In this document: one piece after another, positions 1 through 7,864 of the stretch
How positions within the stretch are numbered: position 1 is the first letter of the stretch
How the letters are laid out: each line of letters begins with the position of its first letter
Assembly (NCBI RefSeq): GCF_020193575.1
Contig: NZ_JADYVD010000017.1
Location: 62,001-126,000 of the forward strand
Origin: Ensifer sp. IC4062
Lineage (GTDB): Bacteria > Pseudomonadota > Alphaproteobacteria > Rhizobiales > Rhizobiaceae
Direction: 5' to 3'
DNA length: 64,000 nucleotides
Program-made: the position numbers and the translations under genes
The notes under the pieces: model-generated
Told to the model about the DNA's origin: nothing
Seen by the model: only the letters and a program-made list of their open reading frames with translations
The model's database searches: none

Positions 1-1
1 C

Positions 2-310
2 ATCCCGCTCAATCTCGTCGGGAAGCCGGTCGAGATCACCACCGGCCGGCGGCTTGCCGAAAGTTTTCCGGAAAAAAGCGAAACGGCAGCCGTCATGCTC
101 GACGGGGAGCAGGCGTTCGAGAAGATCGATGACCCGGATGCCGAGATCTATTGGGGAGCCTATCTTGGTACGCCGGACGAGATCGTCATCTCCGGCCGTC
201 TCGCGGATGTGAAGGAGGAGATCATCAGGGTGCGTGCCGACGCGCGGCAGCGCATCGGCTGGATCATGGATATCTACCTGCTGCGCAAAGGCGCCGATTT
301 CGACAAGTAG
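2..310 (+). CDS. cobF: Precorrin-6A synthase (deacetylating), C-terminal part
   Basis: This is the last 102 codons of a gene that enters from the left edge; the frame is open from base 2 to a TAG stop. The residues LVGKPVEITTGRRLA and the closing IYWGAYLGTPDEIVISG and GWIMDIYLLR stretches match my memory of the C-terminal half of CobF, a tetrapyrrole methylase-fold enzyme. CobF methylates precorrin-5 at C-1 and releases the C-20-derived acetate in the aerobic cobalamin pathway. The position directly before cobG supports the call, since cobF-cobG-cobH is the classical order in this group. The N-terminal SAM-binding part lies outside the window. The gap to cobG is about 135 bp, with no clear terminator. 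Confidence 0.82.
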   Translation: MPLNLVGKPVEITTGRRLAESFPEKSETAAVMLDGEQAFEKIDDPDAEIYWGAYLGTPDEIVISGRLADVKEEIIRVRADARQRIGWIMDIYLLRKGADFDK

Positions 311-445
311 AAGCAGGCTCGCCGCAACGTCGAATGCAATTTAGGTTGCCCTTTTGATCTCTCTCAAAGCGCGCGCCTGTGATATAGCGTTCATCGAAAG
401 CGGCGGGGACCATTGCCCTGTTGCCGGGAGGATTTGACCGAAGCG

Positions 446-1822
446 ATGACAAGCTGTGCTATGCCCAGACCAGACGCAGCCGCTCCCGATGCCCCGATGC
501 GGCGGGGTGCTTGTCCGTCGCTTGCGAAACCGATGCAGACGGGCGACGGGTTGCTGGTCCGGCTGCGGCCCGCGACCGGCAGCTTGACGCCCGCGGAGCT
601 GCAGGCGCTTGCCGTCGCCGGCGAGCGCTTCGGCAATGGCATTCTGGAAGTGACCGCCCGGGGCAATCTACAGGTCCGAGGCCTCTCAGCCGCGAACGTC
701 GCAGGCTTCGCATTGGCGATCGGCGAGGCAGGTATTGCCGTTGCCGAAGGGGTTGCGATCGAAATGCCGCCGCTTGCCGGGGTCGATAGGGACGAGATCA
801 TCGATCCCCGTCCGCTGGCACTCGCGCTTCGCGAAGCGATCGCCGCGCTCGACCCGCCTCTCAAGCTCGCGCCGAAGCTCTCAATCATCATCGACGGTGG
901 TGGCCGCTTTCATCTCGATGACATCGTTTCCGATCTGCGTTTGAAGGCGGTGAAAACGGATAACGGCGCAGCCTGGCTGCTTTCGCTTGGCGGAACTGCG
1001 CGCGCGGCGCGGCCGGTTGTACTGCTCGGTCAGCGCGCGGCAATTCCCGGACTCCTCGCCGTTCTCCGCAGGCTCGCCGCCATGGGTGACGCGGTGCGTG
1101 GCCGTGACCTCGACGCGGAGGTGGTCAAGGCCGAGTTGGCGGGCGGAGCGCGTCCGCCGGTGACATCAGCCCTGGCAATAGAACCGGCCGTGCCGGTTGC
1201 CGGCCTGCACACGCTTGCCGGCGGCACCATCGCGCTTGGCGTGGGCCTCGCCTTCGCCCAGGTCGACGCGGTCAGCCTGACAGCCTTCCTGAGCAAGGCC
1301 GAGGAATTGGGTGTTACTGAGATACGGCTTGCACCGGGGCACGCGCTTTTTGCGCTCGGACTCGAGCGCGATGCCGCAGTGATATTGCAACGGCTGGCCC
1401 TCTCGCTGGGCTTCCGCATCGCCCCGGATGATCCGCGCAACCATATTACCACCTGCGCCGGCACCGGAGCCTGCGCTTCAGCGCTGATGAAGACCAAAGC
1501 CGTCGCGCGGTTGATGATCGAGGCAGCATCCGAGTTGCTCGACGGCTCGTTGACCGTGCATCTCTCCGGCTGTCCCAAAGGATGCGCGCGACCGTCGTCT
1601 TCCGAGCTGACGCTTGTCGGTGCGCCATCAGGATATGCGCTTGTCGTAAATGGTACTGCTTCCGTCGCGCCGAGCGCCTACACGGATGCGAGTGGAATAG
1701 AATCCGCGTTCTCGCATCTCGGTGCGCTGGTGCGGGAAAACAAAGACGCTGGCGAATCGGCGCGGTCCTGTCTTACACGGCTCGGGGCTGCGCGCATCGC
1801 CGCCGCGTTTGAACAGGGATAG
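446..1822 (+). CDS. cobG: Precorrin-3B synthase
   Basis: CobG is the oxygen-dependent monooxygenase that turns precorrin-3A into precorrin-3B, the step that defines the aerobic cobalamin route. The protein has the ferredoxin/nitrite-sulfite reductase-like layout: an N-terminal half-domain and, near residues 330-390, the paired cysteine motifs CAGTGAC and CPKGC that hold the 4Fe-4S centre. I chose the ATG at 446, giving 458 residues, close to the roughly 459 known for the family. It is preceded by GGGAGGA at 426-432. In-frame TTG codons at 413 and 434 would lengthen it but are less likely. The stop is followed two bases later by cobH, so the two are probably co-transcribed. Confidence 0.93.
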   Translation: MTSCAMPRPDAAAPDAPMRRGACPSLAKPMQTGDGLLVRLRPATGSLTPAELQALAVAGERFGNGILEVTARGNLQVRGLSAANVAGFALAIGEAGIAVAEGVAIEMPPLAGVDRDEIIDPRPLALALREAIAALDPPLKLAPKLSIIIDGGGRFHLDDIVSDLRLKAVKTDNGAAWLLSLGGTARAARPVVLLGQRAAIPGLLAVLRRLAAMGDAVRGRDLDAEVVKAELAGGARPPVTSALAIEPAVPVAGLHTLAGGTIALGVGLAFAQVDAVSLTAFLSKAEELGVTEIRLAPGHALFALGLERDAAVILQRLALSLGFRIAPDDPRNHITTCAGTGACASALMKTKAVARLMIEAASELLDGSLTVHLSGCPKGCARPSSSELTLVGAPSGYALVVNGTASVAPSAYTDASGIESAFSHLGALVRENKDAGESARSCLTRLGAARIAAAFEQG

Positions 1823-1824
1823 AA

Positions 1825-2457
1825 ATGCCGGACTACGACTACATCCGCGATGGCAACGCCATCTATGAGCGTTCCTTTGCGATCATCCGGGCGGAGGCCG
1901 ATCTTTCCGGCTTTTCCGAGGAAGAGGCCGATCTCGCCGTGCGCATGGTGCACGCCTGCGGCTCGGTCGAGGCCGCGCGCCAATTCGTCTTCTCTCCGGA
2001 CTTCGTTTCCGCCGCACGCACGGCGCTGAAAAACGGCGCACCGATCTTCTGCGATGCAGAAATGGTGGCGCATGGCGTGACGCGGGCGCGGCTGCCGGCA
2101 GGAAACGACGTCATCTGTGCGCTTCGCGATCCACAAACCGTCACGCTCGCGGCCGAGATCGGCAATACGCGTTCGGCGGCGGCGCTGAAACTCTGGGGCG
2201 AGCGCATGGCCGGCTCCGTCGTGGCGATCGGCAATGCGCCGACGGCACTCTTCTACCTGCTCGAAATGCTGCGCGACGGCGCGCCAAAGCCGGCGGCAAT
2301 CCTCGGCATGCCGGTCGGCTTCGTCGGCGCGGCGGAATCGAAAGACGCACTCGCCGAAAATTCCTATGGCGTTCCCTTCGCGATCGTGCGTGGCCGGCTC
2401 GGCGGCAGCGCCATGACTGCCGCCGCGCTCAACTCACTCGCGAGGCCGGGCCTGTGA
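1825..2457 (+). CDS. cobH: Precorrin-8X methylmutase
   Basis: CobH moves the C-11 methyl group of precorrin-8X to C-12, producing hydrogenobyrinic acid. The 210-residue product has the usual family length and typical segments: an N-terminal MPDYDYIRDGNAIYERSF block and a central INDIC-like VICALRDPQTV region, followed by the GNAPTALFYLLE segment and the VGFVGAAESKDAL segment that shape the active site. It starts two bases after cobG and its TGA stop overlaps the GTG start of cobI by four bases, so translation is likely coupled through the operon. Confidence 0.95.
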   Translation: MPDYDYIRDGNAIYERSFAIIRAEADLSGFSEEEADLAVRMVHACGSVEAARQFVFSPDFVSAARTALKNGAPIFCDAEMVAHGVTRARLPAGNDVICALRDPQTVTLAAEIGNTRSAAALKLWGERMAGSVVAIGNAPTALFYLLEMLRDGAPKPAAILGMPVGFVGAAESKDALAENSYGVPFAIVRGRLGGSAMTAAALNSLARPGL

Positions 2458-3206
2458 GCGCGGTCGAGATGGGCAGATTGATTGGCGTCGGCACCGGCCC
2501 CGGCGATCCCGAGCTTCTGACGGTGAAGGCGGTGCGGGCGCTCGGCGAGGCTGATGTCGTCGCCTATTTCGCCAAGGCGGGGCGCAACGGCAATGGCCGC
2601 GCGGTGGTCGAGGGCTTGCTGAAACCGGGCCTGCTCGAGCTGCCGCTCTATTATCCGGTGACGACCGAGATCGATAAGGACGACGGCGCCTACAAGAGCC
2701 AGATCACCGATTTCTACAATGCCTCCGCTGAGGCTGTCGCGACGCATCTCAAAGCCGGACGCATCGTCGCCGTGCTCAGCGAAGGCGACCCGCTCTTCTA
2801 CGGATCCTACATGCACCTGCATGTGCGGCTCGCCGGCCGGTTCCCGGTCGAGGTTATCCCGGGAATCACCGCCATGTCCGGATGCTGGTCGCTTGCGGGG
2901 CTGCCGCTCGTCCAAGGCGACGACGTCCTTTCCGTTCTGCCCGGCACTATGGGCGAGGGCGAGCTTCAGCGCCGCCTTGCCGATACCGAGGCCGCAGTGA
3001 TCATGAAGGTCGGCCGCAACCTGCCAAAAATCCGCCGGGCGCTTGCCGCCGCCGGCAAGCTCGGCGCCGCCGTCTATGTCGAACGCGGTACGATGAAGAA
3101 TTCGGCTATGATCCCGCTTGGCGAGAAGCCGGACGACGAGGCGCCCTATTTCTCGCTGGTGCTCGTTCCCGGTTGGGAGGATAGGCCCCGGGAGGACAGA
3201 CGATGA
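2454..3206 (+). CDS. cobI: Precorrin-2 C20-methyltransferase
   Basis: CobI is a SAM-dependent tetrapyrrole methylase that methylates precorrin-2 at C-20 to give precorrin-3A. The N-terminal GVGTGPGDPELLTVKAVRAL block is the family's SAM/substrate signature, and the SEGDPLFYGSYMHL segment around residue 105 is the conserved GDP loop. At 250 residues it has normal length. The start is a GTG overlapping the cobH stop (GTGA); an ATG at 2469 is the alternative and would still keep the whole signature. The downstream cobJ start overlaps this stop by ATGA. Confidence 0.95.
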   Translation: MSAVEMGRLIGVGTGPGDPELLTVKAVRALGEADVVAYFAKAGRNGNGRAVVEGLLKPGLLELPLYYPVTTEIDKDDGAYKSQITDFYNASAEAVATHLKAGRIVAVLSEGDPLFYGSYMHLHVRLAGRFPVEVIPGITAMSGCWSLAGLPLVQGDDVLSVLPGTMGEGELQRRLADTEAAVIMKVGRNLPKIRRALAAAGKLGAAVYVERGTMKNSAMIPLGEKPDDEAPYFSLVLVPGWEDRPREDRR

Positions 3207-3967
3207 CTGGCAGGCTTTTCATCGTCGGCACGGGGCCTGGCAATCCGGCACAGATGACGCCGGAGACTCGCGAGGCGATTTCCGCCGCGACCGAGTTCTT
3301 CGGCTACGGTCCCTATCTCGACCGTCTCGACCTTAGGGCCGATCAGCGCCGCATCGCCTCTGACAACCGCGAGGAACTGGACCGGGCCCAGGCGGCGCTT
3401 GTGCGCGCGGCGTCCGGCGCCGATGTTTGCGTCGTTTCGGGCGGCGATCCCGGCATCTTCGCCATGGCGGCCGCCGTCTGCGAGGCAATCGACAAGGGGC
3501 CGGCGGAATGGCGCAAGGTCGATCTCACGATCACGCCCGGCGTGACCGCGATGCTCGCGGTAGCCGCCCGCATCGGCGCGCCGCTCGGCCATGATTTCTG
3601 CGTTATGTCGCTTTCCGATAACCTGAAGCCCTGGGAAGTGATCACGAAAAGGCTGCGGCTTGCCGCCGAGGCCGGGCTGGTGATTGCACTCTACAACCCG
3701 ATCAGCAAGGCGAGGCCATGGCAGCTCGGAGAGGCTTTTGCCATCCTGGGACAGGTTCTGCCTCCTCACGTGCCGGTCATCTTCGGCCGCGCGGCCGGAC
3801 GACCGGATGAGCGCATTACGGTGACGCCGCTCGGCGAGGCCGATGCAGACCGCGCCGACATGGCGACCTGCGTGATCATCGGCTCTCCGGAAACGCGCAT
3901 CGTTGCACGCGACGGCAAGCCCGATCTCGTCTACACGCCACGGTCCTTTACTGGGGAAAGCCGCTGA
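3203..3967 (+). CDS. cobJ: Precorrin-3B C17-methyltransferase
   Basis: CobJ methylates precorrin-3B at C-17 and contracts the ring to precorrin-4. The 254-residue product starts with the tetrapyrrole-methylase block VGTGPGNPAQMTPET and carries SGGDPGIFAMAAAV at about residue 78 and the ITPGVTAMLAVAARIGAPLGHDF segment typical of this enzyme. The ATG overlaps the cobI stop. Its last 37 bases overlap the 3' end of cobK, which runs the other way, so transcription of the two converges inside coding sequence. Confidence 0.95.
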   Translation: MTGRLFIVGTGPGNPAQMTPETREAISAATEFFGYGPYLDRLDLRADQRRIASDNREELDRAQAALVRAASGADVCVVSGGDPGIFAMAAAVCEAIDKGPAEWRKVDLTITPGVTAMLAVAARIGAPLGHDFCVMSLSDNLKPWEVITKRLRLAAEAGLVIALYNPISKARPWQLGEAFAILGQVLPPHVPVIFGRAAGRPDERITVTPLGEADADRADMATCVIIGSPETRIVARDGKPDLVYTPRSFTGESR

Positions 3968-4710
3968 TGGATGCGGTCGAGCGCCTCATTGCAATCGCCG
4001 ACCGACGGCACGTCGGCGGGCTTGTGGCGCTCGACCATGATCACCTCGATGCCGAGCTTGCGCGCCGCGGCGATCTTGCCATAAGTCGCGGTGCCGCCGC
4101 TGTTCTTGGCGACGACGATGTCGATGCCGTGCTCCTCGAACAGGTCGATCTCGTCCGCTTCCGCGAAAGGACCGCAGGCGAGAATTGCGGTGACGTCAGG
4201 CAGGGCAAGCGGCGGCGTCACCGGGTCGACGCTGCGAACGACGTACTTGTGGTGCGGCGCCTTCTCGAAGTGGAACGCTTCCTGCCGGCCGATCGCCAGG
4301 AAAACACGACGTGGCGCTTCACCGAGCGCCGACACGGCCTCGGCCATGCTCTCGACGCGCGTCCAGCGGTCTCCGCGTTCAAGCTCCCAAGCGGGGCGAC
4401 GGAGCGCGAAAATCGGCGTTCCGGTTGCTTCCGCCGCCGCGGCGGCATTGTGAGAAATACGGGCGGCGAAGGGATGCGTCGCATCGATCAGCAGCGCGAC
4501 ATTCTCCGCCTTCAGGAAGGCGGCAAGCCCTTCCGCGCCGCCGAAACCACCGACGCGGGTCGGCAGCGGTTGCGGGCGCGGGTCGGCGGTACGGCCTGCG
4601 AGCGAGATGGCCGCATCGTAGTCAGAATCGGCCGCAAGACGCTCGGCGAGCTGCCGCGCCTCGGTCGTGCCGCCGAGGATCAGAATGCGGGGTCTGTCCA
4701 TGGCTGACAT
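3931..4710 (-). CDS. cobK: Precorrin-6A reductase
   Basis: CobK reduces precorrin-6A to precorrin-6B with NADPH. The N-terminal RILILGGTTEARQLAERL is the Rossmann-like nucleotide motif; ATHPFAARISHNA and FLAIGRQEAFHF are conserved segments, and VVAKNSGGTATYGKI near the C terminus is characteristic. The ATG at 4710 gives 259 residues and the ATG at 4701 gives 256; the family is about 260. The gene is inverted relative to its neighbours: its 5' end overlaps the start of cobL and its 3' end overlaps the end of cobJ. Any promoter for it must lie inside cobL coding sequence. Confidence 0.93.
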   Translation of the reverse strand: MSAMDRPRILILGGTTEARQLAERLAADSDYDAAISLAGRTADPRPQPLPTRVGGFGGAEGLAAFLKAENVALLIDATHPFAARISHNAAAAAEATGTPIFALRRPAWELERGDRWTRVESMAEAVSALGEAPRRVFLAIGRQEAFHFEKAPHHKYVVRSVDPVTPPLALPDVTAILACGPFAEADEIDLFEEHGIDIVVAKNSGGTATYGKIAAARKLGIEVIMVERHKPADVPSVGDCNEALDRIHQRLSPVKDRGV

Positions 4711-5941
4711 GTCGAACAGCGCTTCGGCCATCGTCACCCCCTGGTTGGTCATCATCGGTATCGGTGAGGATGGTGTAGCGGGTCTCGGCGACGAGGCCAA
4801 GCGGTTGATTGCGACCGCTCCGGTCGTCTTCGGCGGTGTCCGGCATCTCGAGCTTGCGGCCTCTTTGATCACGGGCGAGCGACAGGCCTGGCAGAGCCCC
4901 TTCGAAAAGTCCGTCGAGGCGATTGTTGCAAGACGCGGCAGCCCCGTCGTCGTGCTCGCTTCTGGCGACCCTTTCCTCTTCGGTGTCGGCGCGACGATTG
5001 CTCGCCGGATCGAGGCCAGCGAAATGCGAACCATTCCTGCACCATCCTCCTTCAGCCTTGCGGCATCACGGCTCGGCTGGGCATTGCAGGACGTGGCGAC
5101 GGTTTCGCTGCATGGGCGCCCGCTCGATCTCATCCGGCCGCATCTGCAGCCAGGCGCTCGTGTTTTGGCGTTGACCTCGGACGAAGGTGGTCCGAAGGCG
5201 CTTGCCGGCCTCCTTTGTGACAGCGGCTTCGGTCAATCCCAGGTTATCGTTCTGGAGGCGCTGGGTGGCGAACGCGAACGTATCTCACGGCAGATCGCAT
5301 CGAGCTTCGCCCTCGAAGACCTGCATTCCCTGAACGTCTGCGCCATTGAAGTCGTTGCCGATTCCAAGGCACGGGTGTTGCCGCTCGCCGCCGGTCTCGA
5401 CGATGCCCTGTTCGAGCATGACGGCCAGATCACCAAGCGCGAGGTGCGCGCGTTGACGCTTTCGGCGCTGGCGCCGCGCAAGGGTGAGTTGCTGTGGGAC
5501 ATCGGCGCCGGTTCCGGTTCCATCGCCATCGAATGGATGCTGGCGGACCCGGGAATGCGCGCCATCGCCATCGAGGCCGCGCCCGAGCGGGCGGCACGGA
5601 TCGGCCGCAATGCGGCACGCTTTGGAGTGCCCGGGCTGGCGGTGGTCGAGGGTGAGGCGCCGGGGGCGCTTCATGGTCTTGCGCCGCCGGACGTCATCTT
5701 CATTGGCGGCGGCGGCAGCGAGCCGGGAGTGATGGATGCGGCGATCGCCGCGCTCGGACCCGGCGGGCGGCTGGTGGCGAATGCGGTGACGACGGAAATG
5801 GAAGCCGTTCTCATCGCACAGCATGCGCGGCTCGGCGGCACGCTGATCCGGATCGATATTGCCCGGGCCTCCCCGGTCGGAATGATGACCGGCTGGCGAC
5901 CGGCGATGCCGGTCACGCAATGGTCGTGGATCAAGCCCTGA
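4700..5941 (+). CDS. cobL: Precorrin-6B C5,15-methyltransferase (decarboxylating)
   Basis: CobL methylates precorrin-6B at C-5 and C-15 and decarboxylates the C-12 acetate. It is a two-domain protein. The N-terminal part (about 1-200) is a tetrapyrrole methylase with the LASGDPFLFGVG loop, and the C-terminal part (about 220-400) is a CbiT-like SAM methyltransferase with the glycine-rich LLWDIGAGSGSIAIEW motif. From the ATG at 4700 it has 413 residues, the length I recall for the reference enzyme, and GGGG lies seven bases upstream. The start overlaps the start of the oppositely oriented cobK by about ten bases. Confidence 0.95.
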   Translation: MADMSNSASAIVTPWLVIIGIGEDGVAGLGDEAKRLIATAPVVFGGVRHLELAASLITGERQAWQSPFEKSVEAIVARRGSPVVVLASGDPFLFGVGATIARRIEASEMRTIPAPSSFSLAASRLGWALQDVATVSLHGRPLDLIRPHLQPGARVLALTSDEGGPKALAGLLCDSGFGQSQVIVLEALGGERERISRQIASSFALEDLHSLNVCAIEVVADSKARVLPLAAGLDDALFEHDGQITKREVRALTLSALAPRKGELLWDIGAGSGSIAIEWMLADPGMRAIAIEAAPERAARIGRNAARFGVPGLAVVEGEAPGALHGLAPPDVIFIGGGGSEPGVMDAAIAALGPGGRLVANAVTTEMEAVLIAQHARLGGTLIRIDIARASPVGMMTGWRPAMPVTQWSWIKP

Positions 5942-5964
5942 GCGAATTTCTAAGAGGATAAGAC

Positions 5965-6723
5965 ATGACGGTTCATTTCATCGGCGCAGGCCCGGGTGCA
6001 GCAGACCTGATCACGGTCAGGGGCCGGGACCTGATTGGCCGCTGCCCGGTCTGCCTCTATGCCGGGTCGATAGTATCGCCCGAGCTTCTGCAGTATTGCC
6101 CGCCCGGTGCTCGCATCATCGATACGGCGCCGATGTCGCTCGATGAGATCGAAGCGGAATACGTTCGCGCGGCAGAGGCCGGCGAGGAGGTGGCTCGACT
6201 GCATTCTGGCGACCTTTCCGTGTGGAGCGCGGTCGCCGAACAGATCCGCCGGCTTGAGAAGCACGGCATCGCCTACACTATGACGCCCGGTGTGCCGGCG
6301 TTCGCCGCGGCCGCGGCAACGCTCGGCCGGGAGCTGACAATTCCAGCCCTAGCGCAAAGCCTGGTGTTGACTCGCGTTTCCGGTCGGGCCTCTCCGATGC
6401 CGAACAGCGAGACGCTTGCCGCCTTCGGCGCCACGGGCTCGACGCTGGCGATCCACTTGGCGATCCATGCGCTCGACCGGGTCGTCGAGGAGTTGACGCC
6501 GCTCTATGGCGCCGACTGCCCGGTTGCGATCGTCGTCAAGGCGACGTGGCCGGATGAGCGGGTGCTGCGCGGCACCCTCGGTGACATCGCCGCAAGGGTC
6601 GCGCTCGAGCCGATCGAACGCACTGCGCTGATCTTCGTCGGCCCTGGCCTCGAAGCGGCGGATTTCCGCGAGAGTTCGCTCTACGATCCCGCCTACCAGC
6701 GCCGTTTCCGCGGTCGCGAATAA
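5965..6723 (+). CDS. cobM: Precorrin-4 C11-methyltransferase
   Basis: CobM methylates precorrin-4 at C-11 to make precorrin-5. The 252-residue protein opens with [22 protein letters not shown], carries [16 protein letters not shown] around residue 80 and has the [21 protein letters not shown] block shared by CobM/CbiF. AGAGGATAAGAC precedes the ATG at good spacing. It lies 23 bp after cobL and ends seven bases before the convergent phaG stop, so it closes the cob block. Confidence 0.95.
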   Translation: MTVHFIGAGPGAADLITVRGRDLIGRCPVCLYAGSIVSPELLQYCPPGARIIDTAPMSLDEIEAEYVRAAEAGEEVARLHSGDLSVWSAVAEQIRRLEKHGIAYTMTPGVPAFAAAAATLGRELTIPALAQSLVLTRVSGRASPMPNSETLAAFGATGSTLAIHLAIHALDRVVEELTPLYGADCPVAIVVKATWPDERVLRGTLGDIAARVALEPIERTALIFVGPGLEAADFRESSLYDPAYQRRFRGRE

Positions 6724-6730
6724 TCCTCGA

Positions 6731-7102
6731 TCAATCCGGGCCTTTCTCGCCTTCCGGCCGGTGCTTGCGCGGAACGCCGTTCTCTTCTTCAAAGCGGTCG
6801 CGGTAGAGCGTCGCCTGCCCGAGCAGCGCCAGCGTCACCGGCGTCGTCACGGTGACGAAGAAGATGATCAGCAGCTCGTGGAAGATCCAGCGACTTTGCA
6901 GCACGGCAAAGCAGAGCATCGACGCCAGGCAGATCAGGATGGTGCCGCCGCTCGTCGCAATTGTCGGGGCGTGCAGCCGTTCATAGAAATTGGAAAGGCG
7001 CAGCAGACCGAGCGAACCGATCAGCGTCATCGCCGCGCCGAAAAGCAGGAGGCCGCAGACTCCGACGGCGGCCCAGGTCGGCAGGTCAGTCAGATGGCTC
7101 AT
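6731..7102 (-). CDS. phaG: Cation/proton antiporter subunit G (Mrp/Pha type)
   Basis: This 123-residue membrane protein is the MrpG/MnhG-like subunit of a multisubunit monovalent-cation/H+ antiporter. It has three hydrophobic segments (about 10-33, 43-63 and 68-92). The motif GSLGLLRLSNFYERLHAPT after the first segment is the family hallmark. It is the last gene of a six-gene minus-strand operon, and its ATG overlaps the phaF stop (ATGA). The charged tail after residue 95 is hydrophilic and probably cytoplasmic. Confidence 0.92.
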   Translation of the reverse strand: MSHLTDLPTWAAVGVCGLLLFGAAMTLIGSLGLLRLSNFYERLHAPTIATSGGTILICLASMLCFAVLQSRWIFHELLIIFFVTVTTPVTLALLGQATLYRDRFEEENGVPRKHRPEGEKGPD

Positions 7103-7380
7103 TCGATCACCTCGCCTCGCATCAGGAATTTCGCGAAGGCGATCGAAGAGGCAAAGCCGATCAGCGCTATGATCAGGGCGGTCTCGAAATAGATCGCGTT
7201 CGCACTGCGGATGCCGAAGGAGAGCAGCATCAGCATCGCGTTGATGTAGAGTGTGTCGAGCGCGAGTATCCTGTCCTGCGCGCGTGGCCCCCTGGCGATG
7301 CGGTAAAGCGCGCAGGCCATCCCCAGGCCGAGCATGACCTGGGAAAGCAGGACCGACCAGGTGATCGCAAGCTCAGTCAT
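7099..7380 (-). CDS. phaF: Cation/proton antiporter subunit F
   Basis: This is the small MrpF/MnhF-like subunit: 93 residues with three membrane segments. The conserved ALYRIARGPRAQDRILALDTL stretch after the first segment is the family signature. I start it at the ATG ending at 7380; the open frame extends further upstream but only into phaE coding sequence. The start overlaps the phaE stop by four bases and the stop overlaps the phaG start, so the three small subunits are translationally linked. Confidence 0.92.
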   Translation of the reverse strand: MTELAITWSVLLSQVMLGLGMACALYRIARGPRAQDRILALDTLYINAMLMLLSFGIRSANAIYFETALIIALIGFASSIAFAKFLMRGEVIE

Positions 7381-7862
7381 TGAAATATCTCCTTCAACGC
7401 CGCTTCGTAGCGCTTGACGGTCCCCAGCCACACTTCCTCGTTCTGCAAGTCAAGCACATGGAAAAGCAAGGTCTTCCGACGGCGATCGTATTCGAGCCAT
7501 GCGGTACCCGGGGTCGCTGTCATAATGCAGGCCAGGAGTGCTAGAGCGTTCTCGTCTTCGAGATCGAGATCGACTGTCAGAAAGCCGGCAATTGGGGGGA
7601 TGCGGCCGGAGCGCAGGATGATCGACGCAACAGCGATGTTCGAGCGGATTATGTCGGCGATGACCTCAAGGGCGAAGCCAACCGCGCGGCCGATGCGCTG
7701 CAGATGCGATCTTGCCGGATGCAGCTTGAGCGTCACCCAGCCGAGCACCATGCTGAGAACGAGGCCGATGAGGATCGAGCCCGGCGCCAGCGACTGATTC
7801 AAAAGCAACCACATTATGAGCAGCGCGAGCGACAGCAGCGGATAGGGGAACCAGGTGCGCAT
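7377..7862 (-). CDS. phaE: Cation/proton antiporter subunit E
   Basis: This 161-residue protein is the MrpE/MnhE-like subunit. It has two N-terminal membrane segments (about 5-45), then a soluble region containing RSNIAVASIILRSGR and the ITATPGT-like MTATPGTAWLEYD motif that marks the family. The ATG at 7862 is two bases after the phaD stop, and the stop overlaps the phaF start. The long open frame further upstream is phaD read in another phase. Confidence 0.92.
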   Translation of the reverse strand: MRTWFPYPLLSLALLIMWLLLNQSLAPGSILIGLVLSMVLGWVTLKLHPARSHLQRIGRAVGFALEVIADIIRSNIAVASIILRSGRIPPIAGFLTVDLDLEDENALALLACIMTATPGTAWLEYDRRRKTLLFHVLDLQNEEVWLGTVKRYEAALKEIFQ

Positions 7863-7864
7863 TG

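Noticed and set aside
311-445. Cobalamin riboswitch before cobG
   Set aside because: The gap is only 135 bp and lies between cobF and cobG; no B12-box sequence is present. If one exists it would be upstream of cobF, outside the window.
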